Of a DNA stretch of 64,000 nucleotides, positions 8,782-17,810 are shown one piece after another (the stretch's first letter is position 1; every line of letters starts with the position of its first letter). Source of the stretch: JAHRAW01 sp965243285 (GTDB lineage: Bacteria > Pseudomonadota > Gammaproteobacteria > Arenicellales > Poriferihabitantaceae); assembly GCA_965243285.1 (NCBI GenBank), contig OZ251537.1:1612001-1676000 (forward strand), in the 5' to 3' direction. The notes below the pieces were generated by a model, which was given only the letters and a program-made list of their open reading frames with translations, did no database searches and was not told the origin of the DNA. The position numbers and the translations under genes were made by a program.

Positions 8782-9273
8782 GGGATTTATATACCTAAAT
8801 CTGCATGCTGGGGTTGCTTTTGACTTCTGGCTTTTACCGCTTTACTCCCCTACGCTTTAATGCGGAATAAGTCAAAACTGGCGGTTTTATCGCCTGATTT
8901 GGTGGGGGCCTGTTGATGTTGGTCTACATGCTTTTGCCTTTAAATCTTCAACCCATCAGCCCAAATGATGGAAGAGGTAAAAACCAAAAGCAAACCAAAA
9001 ACAAATCAAAAGCAAAAGCAAAAAGCGAAAGCAAAAGCAAAAGCAAAAAGCGAAAATCAACAGTCCCCCCACCAAATCAGCCCGCGCCTGGCGGCTCGGT
9101 CAGATTTGACTCCCCCCAAGATAAAGCGGAGGGAGTGAAACAAAAGCCAAAGCCAAAGCCAAATCAAAAGCAAAAATCAAAAGCAAAAGCGAAAATCAAC
9201 CGCAGCCCCCATAAAGCAGCCGCTGACCTCAAAAAAACGCCAATCGAACTGCAGATTTAGGTATATAAATCCC
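8782..9273. mobile_element. Composite repeat element E1 (MITE-like, both ends)
   Basis: Bounded by terminal inverted repeats: GGGATTTATATACCTAAA begins at 8782, and the complement ends CCC at 9273. Flanks are TAAAAAAA (8774-8781) and TAAAAAAT (9274-9281), a 7/8 match and a likely 8-bp target duplication. Inside are an arm related to the CAAAACTGGC hairpin, a TCTTCAACCCATCAGCCC module, long AAAAGC-type arrays, an ACTCCCCCC/AGCGGAGGGAGT stem and, next to the right end, the subterminal box CTGACCTCAAAAAAACGCC. The open frame across it is Lys/Ser low complexity and is not a gene. No gene is seen in the rest of 8655-9620. Confidence 0.75.
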
Positions 9274-9620
9274 TAAAAAATGCTATATCGCGGGTTTTGT
9301 CGCGGTGATTATTTTGGCGGCGGTGGCTCTGAAGCCACCCCTCGCCAAACCGCTCAATGCGTTGTTTTTCGATGCGGCGGATTTGGTTTTATTGGCGCCG
9401 GATGGGGGCGATGCCATCAGTTTTTCGCCTTCGGCGACCACTACGTCGGCAACCACTTGCCGGCCTTCCTCGATGGCGGCTGATTCGCTTAACCTAAATC
9501 CGCCGGCCATCACGCCAGGCTGCGGCGCGGTTATACTTGAGCCGCCGGTTCGACTGCCGAGCCGCATATTTTCGCCAAATTTCCGCTGTATTTCGCTATT
9601 TTCACGGCCGCTTTTTTGCT

Positions 9621-10589
9621 ATGGATACTACTGCCTCCGCCGATTTCAACGCCACCCTCAAACAACACCATTTATTCCCGTTGCGGCGCGCGGCGCTGGG
9701 CGAATTGCAGGTCAATTTGGGCTATTTGTGCAATCAGGCATGCGAGCATTGCCATGTCGAGGCCGGCCCGAAGCGCACCGAAATGATGAGCGCCGAGACT
9801 ATGGAAAAAATCTTGCGCTGGGTGGCCGATAACGGCATCGCCCGCGCTGACCTCACCGGCGGGGCGCCGGAGTTGATTCCTGGTTTTCGCGGCTTCGTCG
9901 ATGGCTTACAGGCGCTCGACATCGCGGTCACCTCGCGCTGCAATCTCACCGTGTTGTACGAGCCCGGCCAAGAGGATTTGGCGTCCTGGTATGCGCAGCG
10001 CAACATTCGCCTGGTGTGCTCCTTGCCCTGTTACACGCGCGAAAATGTCGAGGCGCAGCGCGGCCGTGGGGTGTTCGGCAAGAGCATCGCGGCGCTTACC
10101 GCGCTCAATCAACTCGGCTATGGGCGCTGCGATGGGCGGCGCCTCGACTTGGTATACAACCCGCTCGGCGCGGTGCTGCCGCCAGATCAAGCGGGCTTGG
10201 AGCGCGATTACAAAAGCCGACTAAAGGACGATTTCGGCATCGATTTCAACCAACTGTTGACCATCACCAATCTGCCGATCAATCGCTTTGCGCATTTCCT
10301 AAAACGCACCGGTCAACTGGCGAGTTATGAGCAACTGCTGGCGGATAATTTCAACCCGGCCGCGGTGGCGCCGCTCATGTGCCGCCATTTATTGAGCGTC
10401 GATTGGCGCGGCTATTTGTATGACTGCGACTTCAACCAAATGCTGGATTTGCCGCTGGCGGCCAGCGGCCGCAAACAACTGTGGGACATCTCCGCGGCCC
10501 AACTAGAAAACGCCCCCATCGCCCTCGGCCGGCATTGCTTCGGCTGCACCGCCGGGGCTGGTAGCAGTTGTGGGGGCGCGTTGACTTAG
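9621..10589 (+). CDS. arsS: ArsS-like radical SAM protein, arsenosugar biosynthesis
   Basis: ArsS transfers the 5'-deoxyadenosyl group of SAM to dimethylarsinous acid on the way to arsenosugars. The radical-SAM cluster motif is CNQACEHCHV (residues ~37-46). The Cys-rich C-terminal domain ends HCFGCTAGAGSSCGG, the hallmark of the ArsS/DUF3641 family. Cysteines, not selenocysteine codons, occupy the C-terminal positions. The ATG at 9621 is chosen because conserved sequence starts at HLFPLRRAALGELQVNLGY; an open frame further upstream is unconserved. No arsM or other ars gene is next to it, so the methylated substrate must come from elsewhere. Confidence 0.85.
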   Translation: MDTTASADFNATLKQHHLFPLRRAALGELQVNLGYLCNQACEHCHVEAGPKRTEMMSAETMEKILRWVADNGIARADLTGGAPELIPGFRGFVDGLQALDIAVTSRCNLTVLYEPGQEDLASWYAQRNIRLVCSLPCYTRENVEAQRGRGVFGKSIAALTALNQLGYGRCDGRRLDLVYNPLGAVLPPDQAGLERDYKSRLKDDFGIDFNQLLTITNLPINRFAHFLKRTGQLASYEQLLADNFNPAAVAPLMCRHLLSVDWRGYLYDCDFNQMLDLPLAASGRKQLWDISAAQLENAPIALGRHCFGCTAGAGSSCGGALT

Positions 10590-10598
10590 AGAAGCAGG

Positions 10599-10735
10599 TT
10601 GCTGTTGGCTTTTGATTTGGCTGTTAACGTTTTACTCCCGCTTTAAGTTTTACTCCCGCTTTAATAGGGTGTGGCAAAAGCCAAAAGTCAAAAGTAAAAG
10701 CAACATCACCCCCCCACCCACCAACCAAGCCCCAT
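10599..10735. repeat. Degenerate fragment of the composite repeat (E2)
   Basis: Contains TTTTGGC/CAAAAGCC arrays and an 18-bp tandem duplication, GTTTTACTCCCGCTTTAA, at 10629-10646 and 10647-10664. AGGGTGT follows, resembling the end of the IS1182-like elements at 17289 and 43843. No terminal inverted repeats are seen. Confidence 0.55.
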
Positions 10736-10743
10736 ACAACGCC

Positions 10744-11730
10744 ATGAAAAATCGCCCAACGCCGCCCATCGAACCGGTGCTGGGCACCGATGTGCCGCGC
10801 TATGCCGGGCCGGCCACCTTCTGCCGGCTGCCGGAATTGCGTGATGTGCCGTATTGCGATGTGGCTATTTTGGGCGTGCCGTTTGACGCCGGCACCAGTT
10901 ACCGCCCCGGGGCCCGCTTCGGGCCGCAGGGCATTCGCCAGGCATCGCGCCACCTGCGCACCAAATTTCACCCGGCCTATGATGCCGAGCCGTACGCCGA
11001 CCAACAAGTCGCCGATGCCGGCGATGTCGGCTGCAATCCGTTCAACATCGACCAAGCCATCGGCCAGATAGAAACCGCCGCCACCGCGTTATTCGACAAA
11101 GCCGGCGCCATCATCAGCCTCGGCGGCGACCACACCATCGCCGTGCCGCTGTTGCGGGCGGTCAATAAACACCTTGGCGGGGCGGTGGCGCTGGTGCATT
11201 TCGACGCCCACTTAGACACTTGGGACACCTATTTTGGCGCCCCCTACACCCACGGCACGCCCTTTCGCCGCGCCGCCGAGGAGGGGCTGTTTATGGATGA
11301 CGCCTCCATGCATGTAGGCATTCGCGGGCCGCTCTACAGCCGCGCCGATTTGGAAAAAGACCGCGAATTGGGCTTCAAAGTCATCCATTGCGATGAGTTG
11401 GCCAGCCACGGCGCCGACCACATCGCGGCGCGCATCCGCGAGCGCGTCGGCGACCATCCGATGTATCTTTCCATCGACATCGATGTGTTAGACCCGAGCC
11501 ACGCCCCCGGCACCGGCACCCCGGAAATCGCCGGCATGAGCAGCCGCGAACTGCTGCACATTCTGCGCGGCTTACAGGGCATGAATCTGGTGTCGGCAGA
11601 TATCGTCGAGGTCGCCCCGGCCTATGACCACGCCGAAATCACCTCCCTGGCGGCCGCCACCATCGCCTTCGAGATGATTAATTTGATGGCATGTCGCGGC
11701 CGCGCCAGCGGCGCGCAAGTCAAGCGATAG
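10744..11730 (+). CDS. speB: Agmatinase/ureohydrolase family enzyme
   Basis: Binuclear-manganese ureohydrolase. Motifs: SLGGDHTIA, VHFDAHLDTWD and SIDIDVLDPSHAPGTGTPE supply the metal-binding His and Asp residues. Best fit is agmatinase (agmatine to putrescine and urea) or the closely related guanidinobutyrase/guanidinopropionase; the sequence alone does not separate these. 328 residues from the ATG at 10744. An upstream in-frame extension is repeat-derived and rejected. It follows ArsS after a repeat fragment, so an operon is unlikely. Confidence 0.85.
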   Translation: MKNRPTPPIEPVLGTDVPRYAGPATFCRLPELRDVPYCDVAILGVPFDAGTSYRPGARFGPQGIRQASRHLRTKFHPAYDAEPYADQQVADAGDVGCNPFNIDQAIGQIETAATALFDKAGAIISLGGDHTIAVPLLRAVNKHLGGAVALVHFDAHLDTWDTYFGAPYTHGTPFRRAAEEGLFMDDASMHVGIRGPLYSRADLEKDRELGFKVIHCDELASHGADHIAARIRERVGDHPMYLSIDIDVLDPSHAPGTGTPEIAGMSSRELLHILRGLQGMNLVSADIVEVAPAYDHAEITSLAAATIAFEMINLMACRGRASGAQVKR

Positions 11731-11755
11731 GTGGTCGCCCGGCGCGTAAATTAAC

Positions 11756-12289
11756 ATGCCATCGCCGACCATTCGCGCCGCCACCACCGCCGATGCCGCC
11801 GCCATCAACCGCATCTACAACCACTACATTCGCCACACCACCATCACCTTCGACACCGAGCCATGGAGCGCGGCGCGCCGCCGGCGATGGCTGGCGGAAT
11901 TTGCCACTGAATCCAATCCACCCGGCAACCCAACCGCCACCACGCCGTACCACGCCTTGGTCGCCGAAGCGGACGGCGGCGTACTCGGTTTCGCGCACAA
12001 CAGCCCGTTGCGCCCCAAGGCCGCCTACCGCCGCGCCACCGAAACCACCATCTACACCAACCCGCACAACCCGCTGCGCGGCATCGGCACGCAGTTATAC
12101 GCGGCGCTGTTCGCGGCCCTCGAAAGCACCGACTTACACCGCGCCTACGCCATCATCGCCCTGCCCAACCCGCGCTCGCTGAAATTCCACCGCCGTTTCG
12201 GCTTCACCCCGGTCGGCACCTTGAGCGAAGTCGGCTATAAATTCGGGCGCTATGTGGATGTCACCTGGTTGGAGAAGGCGTTGCGGTGA
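11756..12289 (+). CDS. GNAT N-acetyltransferase (phosphinothricin acetyltransferase-like)
   Basis: Single GNAT domain. It begins TIRAATTADAAAINRIYNHYI, with TFDTEP, an acetyl-CoA loop NPLRGIGTQLY and the closing NPRSLKFHRRFGFTPVGTL, the arrangement of the Pat/MddA group that acetylates amino-acid-like amines. 177 residues. Starts 25 bp after the agmatinase-family gene and may share its transcript. A GC stem plus T-run follows. The substrate is unknown. Confidence 0.8.
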   Translation: MPSPTIRAATTADAAAINRIYNHYIRHTTITFDTEPWSAARRRRWLAEFATESNPPGNPTATTPYHALVAEADGGVLGFAHNSPLRPKAAYRRATETTIYTNPHNPLRGIGTQLYAALFAALESTDLHRAYAIIALPNPRSLKFHRRFGFTPVGTLSEVGYKFGRYVDVTWLEKALR

Positions 12290-12320
12290 GGGGTTTTTGA
12301 TGTTGCTTCCGCCCCCTCGG

Positions 12321-12352
12321 CCCTCGCTGGTTGAAAAACCGGCGGGTTTTTG
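12321..12352 (+). terminator. Putative intrinsic terminator after the GNAT gene
   Basis: CCCTCGCTGG, loop TTGAAAAA, CCGGCGGG, then TTTTT. The stem is imperfect. Immediately downstream, TGTATATTCA begins an A/T-rich island. Confidence 0.5.
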
Positions 12353-12381
12353 TATATTCACATCATTCTCATTTCCATTTG

Positions 12382-12864
12382 ATGATTAAAATCATGTCAA
12401 TCACCCTTAAACTTTTTAATGAATTGGGTAATAATTCTTTTGCTTGGCCGAATGGACGCGAGATTAAAGTTAAAACAGTATTCCAAATTTGGGCTAAACA
12501 TCGACCAGAAAGTTATGTCGCCCCGCAAATTAAAACTTGCGATAGTTTTGTAAATATTTATAATATTTGCGTGCCCTATAAACCGTCGCGTTCACCATCT
12601 AATGTTGACAAAATTGGTAAGTGCGATGTTTATTTGCCGCGTTCGTTTTGGAGTAAAGATGTTGCTAAAGCGACTTTTGATTTTGCCGACATTCCCTATA
12701 AAGACGACTATGGAATTGTGGTTAAGCGCCAGCATAAAAAAGTTGTGGCGTTTATTGCACAACATAATTGGAGCGAGAATTTTCATACTTCCACCAACAG
12801 CAGCAAAAGTTTGAGAAAAGATCTTATCAAAGAACAATTAATTGCAGGTGGTTTTTATGATTGA
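12382..12864 (+). CDS. AT-rich ORF, possible C-terminal remnant of a DNA methyltransferase
   Basis: About 160 residues and much more A/T-rich than its neighbours, suggesting transfer. The segment KTVFQIWAKHRPESYV resembles a VFQIW motif that I recall near the target-recognition end of some Type II/IIG adenine methyltransferases. The SAM-binding FxGxG and catalytic DPPY/NPPY motifs are absent, so if the family call is right only a C-terminal piece is left. ATG at 12382 is used; 12394 is an alternative. It overlaps the next small ORF by 8 nt (TATGATTGA). Function uncertain. Confidence 0.4.
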   Translation: MIKIMSITLKLFNELGNNSFAWPNGREIKVKTVFQIWAKHRPESYVAPQIKTCDSFVNIYNICVPYKPSRSPSNVDKIGKCDVYLPRSFWSKDVAKATFDFADIPYKDDYGIVVKRQHKKVVAFIAQHNWSENFHTSTNSSKSLRKDLIKEQLIAGGFYD

Positions 12865-13036
12865 CTTAAATCAAACTATTGAAAAAGATGTGACTGACAA
12901 AATGCATGAAATTGCAAATTTTGACAGCATTGTGAAAACTTGGAGAAATACGACTTATGGCGTTATTCAAGATATCACTAACCCTAAAAAAGGTGCGCGG
13001 GTTTTTTATGTATTTTTTGAATGTTTGGGTAGGTGA
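12857..13036 (+). CDS. Small AT-rich ORF cut short by a repeat fragment
   Basis: 59 codons, overlapping the stop of the preceding AT-rich ORF by 8 nt, as in a translationally coupled pair. The product begins MIDLNQTIEKDVTDKM and ends KKGARVFYVFFECLGR. The last codons run into a CAAAAGC-type repeat array that starts near 13033, so the gene was probably longer and truncated by the repeat. By position it could be the partner of a modification gene, but no nuclease motif is visible. Confidence 0.4.
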   Translation: MIDLNQTIEKDVTDKMHEIANFDSIVKTWRNTTYGVIQDITNPKKGARVFYVFFECLGR

Positions 13037-13200
13037 AAGCGAAAATCAACATCAAAAGCAACATCAACATCAAAATCAAAATCAAAACACCCCCACCAAA
13101 ACTGGCATGGAGACACCAGTTTTGCCCCCCGTTTGGCGGTGGGATAAGTGTTATTAAAAGCCAAAGCGTAAAGCCAAAGCGTAAAGCCAAAAGCCCCCAT
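13033..13200. repeat. Degenerate composite repeat (E3)
   Basis: Arrays of GAAAATC/CAACATC/CAAAAGC flank the hairpin CCAAAACTGGCATGG / ACACCAGTTTTG at about 13093-13127. No terminal inverted repeats. It truncates the ORF ending at 13036. Confidence 0.6.
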
Positions 13201-13218
13201 CCACAGCACCGTCGGCGG

Positions 13219-13224
13219 TATAAT
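13219..13224 (+). promoter_or_regulatory. Putative -10 box upstream of rph
   Basis: TATAAT within GGCGGTATAATGGGGCGG, 42 bp before the rph ATG. No recognisable -35. Confidence 0.35.
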
Positions 13225-13265
13225 GGGGCGGCGATTCCCCCAAAAACCACCGACCCGGTACCGCC

Positions 13266-13988
13266 ATGCCCCGCCCCAGCGGTCGCGAAAACCATGAATC
13301 GCGGCCAATTTTCATCATTCGGCATTACACCAAGCACGCCGAAGGTTCGGTGTTGATCAGTTTTGGCGACACCCGCGTGCTGTGCAACGCCAGCGTGGAG
13401 GAAAAAGTGCCGCCGTTTTTGCGCAATAAAAAACGCGGCTGGATAACCGCCGAATACAGCATGCTGCCGCGCGCCACTCACGACCGTAGCGGTCGCGAGG
13501 CGGCGCGCGGAAAAATCGGCGGGCGCACGGCGGAAATCCAGCGCTTGATCGGGCGCTCGTTGCGCGCCGCGGTAGATACCGCAGCCCTCGGCGAACGCAG
13601 CATTGTGCTGGATTGCGATGTGCTCCAAGCCGACGGCGGCACCCGCACCGCGGCCATTTCCGGCGCCTATGTGGCGCTGATGGACGCGGTGAATGGCTTG
13701 CTGCGGCGCGGTCAAATCGCCAAAAATCCGGTGCGCCGCGCCCTCGCCGCAGTCTCGGTGGGGGTTTTCGACGGGCAAGTGATAACCGACCTCGACTACG
13801 CCGAAGACAGCCGCGCCGCCACCGATATGAATGTGGTGATGGACGACCAAGGCGGCTTGATCGAAATCCAAGGCACGGCCGAAACCGCGCCATTTAGCCG
13901 CGCCGTGCTAAATGAAATGTTAGACCACGCGCAAACCGGCATCTCGCGAATCTTGAGCGCGCAACGCGACGCATTGATTGTCGATTGA
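13266..13988 (+). CDS. rph: RNase PH
   Basis: Phosphorolytic 3'-5' exoribonuclease that trims tRNA 3' ends. It begins MPRPSGRENHESRPI and carries GSVLISFGDTRVLCNASVEE, RGWITAEYSMLPRATHDRSGREA and the phosphate-binding LQADGGTRTAAISGAYVAL. 240 residues, the usual length. The 211-bp gap to rdgB shows no gene; it contains an imperfect palindrome around TTGAATCGATTCATCATTCG. Confidence 0.96.
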   Translation: MPRPSGRENHESRPIFIIRHYTKHAEGSVLISFGDTRVLCNASVEEKVPPFLRNKKRGWITAEYSMLPRATHDRSGREAARGKIGGRTAEIQRLIGRSLRAAVDTAALGERSIVLDCDVLQADGGTRTAAISGAYVALMDAVNGLLRRGQIAKNPVRRALAAVSVGVFDGQVITDLDYAEDSRAATDMNVVMDDQGGLIEIQGTAETAPFSRAVLNEMLDHAQTGISRILSAQRDALIVD

Positions 13989-14199
13989 TGGACGATGGTT
14001 GGGCGATGGGGCGGTGAATAAAGCGCCGCCGAAGCGTGAAATGTCGATCTACATTTGAATCGATTCATCATTCGAATCGAACCCGACCACGAGTCATTCG
14101 ATGCGCTGAATCTCGCGTATTTTTGTCGCCAGGTTAATAGGCAATAATCGATTAAGAATCGGGCGCGCAAAATTTCGACATCATTTACAACGACTCATC

Positions 14200-14793
14200 A
14201 TGCGCATCGTCGCCGCCACCGGTAATTCCGGCAAACTGGCTGAATTTCGTGCCATGTTGGCGCCGAAGGGGTGGGAAGTTATCGCCCAAACCGAGAGCGG
14301 GCGCGAGACATTGGTCGAAGTCGAAGAAAGCGGACTGACTTTTGTCGAAAATGCATTGCTAAAAGCGCGCCAGGCATGCGCCCACAGCGGTTTGGCGGCG
14401 CTGGCCGATGACTCAGGGCTGGAGGTGGACGCCTTAGGCGGCGCGCCCGGCATTTATTCGGCGCGCTATGCCGGCGCCGGCGCCAGCGCTGCGGCCAATA
14501 TGCAAAAATTGTTGGATAACCTCGCCGCCTTGCCAGAATCGGCGTCGCGGGCGGCGCGCTTTCGCTGCGCTTTGGTCTACATGCGCTCGCCCACCGACCC
14601 GGCGCCGCTCATCAGCATGGCGGCTTGGGAAGGGCGCGTCATCGCCACCCCGCGCGGCGCCGGCGGCTTCGGCTATGACCCGATTTTTTATCTCCAATCC
14701 CTCGCCAAAACCTCGGCGCAACTGCCGCCAGCGCTGAAAAACCGCCTAAGCCATCGCGGCCAAGCGCTGCGTCAATTGGTGGCGTGGTTATAA
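14200..14793 (+). CDS. rdgB: RdgB/HAM1 XTP/dITP pyrophosphatase
   Basis: House-cleaning nucleotide pyrophosphatase that hydrolyses ITP, dITP and XTP. Motifs: ATGNSGKLAEF at the N-terminus, ALADDSGLEVDALGGAPGIYSARYAG, GFGYDPIF and the C-terminal NRLSHRGQAL. 197 residues. It follows rph as in many proteobacteria. Confidence 0.95.
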   Translation: MRIVAATGNSGKLAEFRAMLAPKGWEVIAQTESGRETLVEVEESGLTFVENALLKARQACAHSGLAALADDSGLEVDALGGAPGIYSARYAGAGASAAANMQKLLDNLAALPESASRAARFRCALVYMRSPTDPAPLISMAAWEGRVIATPRGAGGFGYDPIFYLQSLAKTSAQLPPALKNRLSHRGQALRQLVAWL

Positions 14794-14879
14794 TGTTGGG
14801 GGGGAATTTATAAGGATAAAAGCGAAAATCAAAATCAACATCACCTCCCATAGACGGGAAACCTTAATTGGTGGATTCC

Positions 14880-17030
14880 ATGCACCTCGATAAACTCAGC
14901 ACTTTTCATGGCTGCCCGGGACCGCTGCTGCTGGTGGTGATGGATGGCGTCGGGGTGGCGCCGGCTGGGCCGGCCAATGCGGTGGGATTAGCGCGCACGC
15001 CGGTTTTAGACGCGCTGTTAGCATCAAGATACCGCACCAATTTGCACGCCCACGGCACCCATGTGGGGCTGGCGAGCGATGCCGAGATGGGCAATAGCGA
15101 AGTCGGGCATAACGCCTTGGGCGGTGGGCGGGTGTTCGAGCAAGGCGCCAAATTGGTCAAGCGCGCCATCGATGAGGGGGCGCTATTCGACACCGACGCC
15201 TGGGGCGAGGTGATGGCGCGCGGCGTCGCCGGCTGCGTGCATTTTCTCGGGCTATTGTCGGATGGCAATGTGCATGCCCACATCGACCACCTGCTGGCGC
15301 TGCTGACGCGCTGCGCGCAAAGCGGCGTGAAATCGGCGCGCGTGCATGTGTTGTTAGATGGCCGCGATGTGGCGCCGCGCTCAGCGCTGGAGTATTTACG
15401 GCGGCTGGAAAAACATCTCGCCGACATCAATCGCGGCGACGGTTTTGAGTATCGAATCGCCTCCGGCGGCGGCCGCATGGCGATAACCATGGATCGATAT
15501 CAGGCCGATTGGGGCATGGTGAAAAAGGGCTTCGATGCGCATGTACATGGCATTGGCCAGGCCACGCCCGAGGCCGAGGCCGAGGTGCGACGCCAATACG
15601 CCGCGGATGCGGATTTAAACGACCAATTCCTCGCGCCCTTCGTGGTGGTGGGCGAGGACGGCGCGGCGGTGGGCAAAATGCGCGATGGCGACGCGGTGGT
15701 GCTGTTCAATTTTCGCGGCGACCGCGCCATCGAAATTTCCCGCGCTTTGGAGGATGACGATTTTGACGCCTTCGACCGCGGCCCCATGCCGGCGGTGTTG
15801 TTCTGCGGCATGTTGCAGTATGACGGCGATTTGCTGGTGCCGAAGCGCTATTTGGTGGAGCCGCCGGCCATCGACCGCACCATGATCGAGTTTTTGTGCG
15901 CCGAAAACATCAAAACTTTCGCCGTGAGCGAGACGCATAAATTCGGCCATGTCACCTATTTTTGGAACGGCAATCGCTCGGCACCGATATCCGCCGAATT
16001 AGAAACTTGGGTGGAAGTGCCCTCCGACCTTATCGAGCCCAGTCGCGTCCCGGCCATGCAAGCCGATGCGGTGGCCGAGGCCGCCATCGAACTGCTGCGC
16101 AGCGGCGAATACCGCTTCGGGCGGGTGAATTTCGCCAACGCCGATATGGTCGGCCACAGCGGCAATATCGAGGCCACGATACGCGCCGTCGAGGCGGTGG
16201 ATGCCGCCCTCGCCAAATTGTTAGCGGCCGCGGCGGCGGTGCGCGGCACGCTGATAGTGACCGCCGACCACGGCAACGCCGATGAGATGTTCGTGGAAAA
16301 AAACGGCCAGCGGATTGTCCGCACCGCGCATAGCCTGAACGCGGTGCCGTTTGTGATAGTGGATGCGGCTGGTGATGCCGAGGTCGATAACGAGGCCTAT
16401 CGAATGGCGAAAATCACCGACCCGGGGCTCGCCCATGTGGCCGCCACGGTGTTCAATTTGTTAGGTTTTCGCGCCCCGGAGGATTACATGCCGTCGCTGC
16501 TGGAATTCCCCGGCGAGCCGCACCGTCGCCGCGCCATCCATCACGGCGCGGTGGTGAATTTGGGGTTGGAGACGGTGAAATTACCCAATGATGAATTGAT
16601 GGCGCTGGAAATCGTGCGCCACCCCGGCGGCGCCGTGGTGGTGGCGCAAGACGCGCAGCAGCGGCTCGGTTTGCTGCGGCAATTTCGCCACGCCGCCGGC
16701 GGCTGGATTTGGGAATTCCCGGCCGGCATGTTGGAGCCGCACGAGACCCCGCTGCAGGCCGCGCAGCGAGAATTGCGCGAGGAGACCGGTTGCAGCGCCG
16801 CCGCCTGGCAAACCTTAGGCGAGACCATGCCGGCGCCGGGTTTTTGCACCGAGCGATTATATATTTTTCACGCCACCGACCTGACCCTCGCCGCCGCCGA
16901 ACCGCAAGATGATGAATTCATCGAGTTGCACTGGAAGCCGCTGCCCGAAATCACCGCCATGGCAAAATCCGGCGAGATAAATGATGCCAAAACCATTGTC
17001 GCCTTATTTCGTATGGCGGCGGCGGGGTAG
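14880..17030 (+). CDS. gpmI: Cofactor-independent phosphoglycerate mutase fused to a Nudix hydrolase
   Basis: Residues ~10-545 form GpmI, the alkaline-phosphatase-fold mutase (3PG to 2PG). LVVMDGVGVAP is at the start, the catalytic serine is in GNSEVGHNALGGGR, and DGRDV, NFRGDRA, DMVGHSG and TADHGNADEM follow. NALGGGRVFEQGAKLV resembles the longer plant-like iPGM form. Residues ~550-716 carry a second domain with the Nudix box GMLEPHETPLQAAQRELREE followed by TG, of the ADP-ribose pyrophosphatase type (preceding loop GGWIWEFPAG). There is no stop or frame change between the domains. ATG 14880 is used; TTG 14868 is also open. Confidence 0.92.
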   Translation: MHLDKLSTFHGCPGPLLLVVMDGVGVAPAGPANAVGLARTPVLDALLASRYRTNLHAHGTHVGLASDAEMGNSEVGHNALGGGRVFEQGAKLVKRAIDEGALFDTDAWGEVMARGVAGCVHFLGLLSDGNVHAHIDHLLALLTRCAQSGVKSARVHVLLDGRDVAPRSALEYLRRLEKHLADINRGDGFEYRIASGGGRMAITMDRYQADWGMVKKGFDAHVHGIGQATPEAEAEVRRQYAADADLNDQFLAPFVVVGEDGAAVGKMRDGDAVVLFNFRGDRAIEISRALEDDDFDAFDRGPMPAVLFCGMLQYDGDLLVPKRYLVEPPAIDRTMIEFLCAENIKTFAVSETHKFGHVTYFWNGNRSAPISAELETWVEVPSDLIEPSRVPAMQADAVAEAAIELLRSGEYRFGRVNFANADMVGHSGNIEATIRAVEAVDAALAKLLAAAAAVRGTLIVTADHGNADEMFVEKNGQRIVRTAHSLNAVPFVIVDAAGDAEVDNEAYRMAKITDPGLAHVAATVFNLLGFRAPEDYMPSLLEFPGEPHRRRAIHHGAVVNLGLETVKLPNDELMALEIVRHPGGAVVVAQDAQQRLGLLRQFRHAAGGWIWEFPAGMLEPHETPLQAAQRELREETGCSAAAWQTLGETMPAPGFCTERLYIFHATDLTLAAAEPQDDEFIELHWKPLPEITAMAKSGEINDAKTIVALFRMAAAG

Positions 17031-17369
17031 GGCGGGGTTTTTGGGTTTTGGCTTTTGATGTTGCTTTTCGTTTTTGCTGTTGCTGTTAAGGCTTTGCTCC
17101 ACCCTATCTTTTTAGGGGAGTCAAAACTGGTGGCTTCATCGCCAGTTTTGGTGGGGGGTTGCTTTTGATGTTGACTTTGCTTTTTGTTGTTGCTTTTTGT
17201 TGTTGCTGTTGGCTTTGGCTGTTGGCTTTGGCTTTTCGCTGTTGGCTTTTCGCTGTTGGCTTTTAACGTTTTACTCCCCCCCCGCTTCAGAGGGTGTGCG
17301 AAAAGCCCCCTTGTTTGATATTTTACTCTGAAATCATTTATCAAAAAAGGTACAATAGGCGCTTACAAC

Positions 17370-17421
17370 ATTCCATCAATGCATTCCATCAATGCATTCC
17401 ATCAATGCATTCTATTGATGC
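17370..17421 (+). repeat. 13-bp tandem repeat near the IS left end
   Basis: ATTCCATCAATGC occurs three times perfectly, then once as ATTCTATTGATGC. The second IS copy has fewer, more degenerate units at the same place (about 44968-45005). Possibly transposase-binding sites. Confidence 0.7.
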
Positions 17422-17498
17422 ATTCAATCACTTGCCATCAAAATATTATCATGCCTTCCACAAAATCATACACCGCGCATCTATCTACGCAGTGCAGT

Positions 17499-17810
17499 AT
17501 GTTCAATAGCATGCCGCAAGTTGCCAAGAAGGCGATGACTCTTGCTGCCAACGGTAGAAAATTTATAACCGGCGAGCCTAATAAATTGTATTACGGCACC
17601 TTGTCGTTGAAACAATATTTAGAAGAAAATGGCGAGCGCGATGCTTTTATTATTCGCAACCTACTAGAAGAACAAAACTGGCGCGCCTTTGAGTCCGCCT
17701 ATTCACACACCGGCAGAGCGCCCTATGCACCGATGGCGATGATGGGGTTGATCGTGCTGGCCATCATCAACGGCGTGCATTCGCTGCGCGGGATAAAGAA
17801 AAATTATTAA
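17499..17810 (+). pseudogene. Transposase N-terminal fragment (IS1182-like)
   Basis: The product begins MFNSMPQVAKKAMTLAANG and keeps the DUF772-type N-terminal domain (LYYGTLSLKQYLEENGERDA ... APYAPMAMMGLIVLAIINGV). It ends after HSLRGIKKNY, where the deletion junction creates an early stop. The DDE catalytic domain is absent, so it cannot transpose itself. Confidence 0.8.

Noticed and set aside
8913..9260. 115-codon plus-strand frame rich in Lys/Ser (KSKAKAKSESKSK)
   Set aside because: It is the translation of a CAAAAGC array inside repeat element E1 and has no domain or ribosome site.
9283..9567. 94-codon minus-strand frame before arsS
   Set aside because: No recognisable motif, no ribosome site, and it overlaps the probable arsS promoter region.
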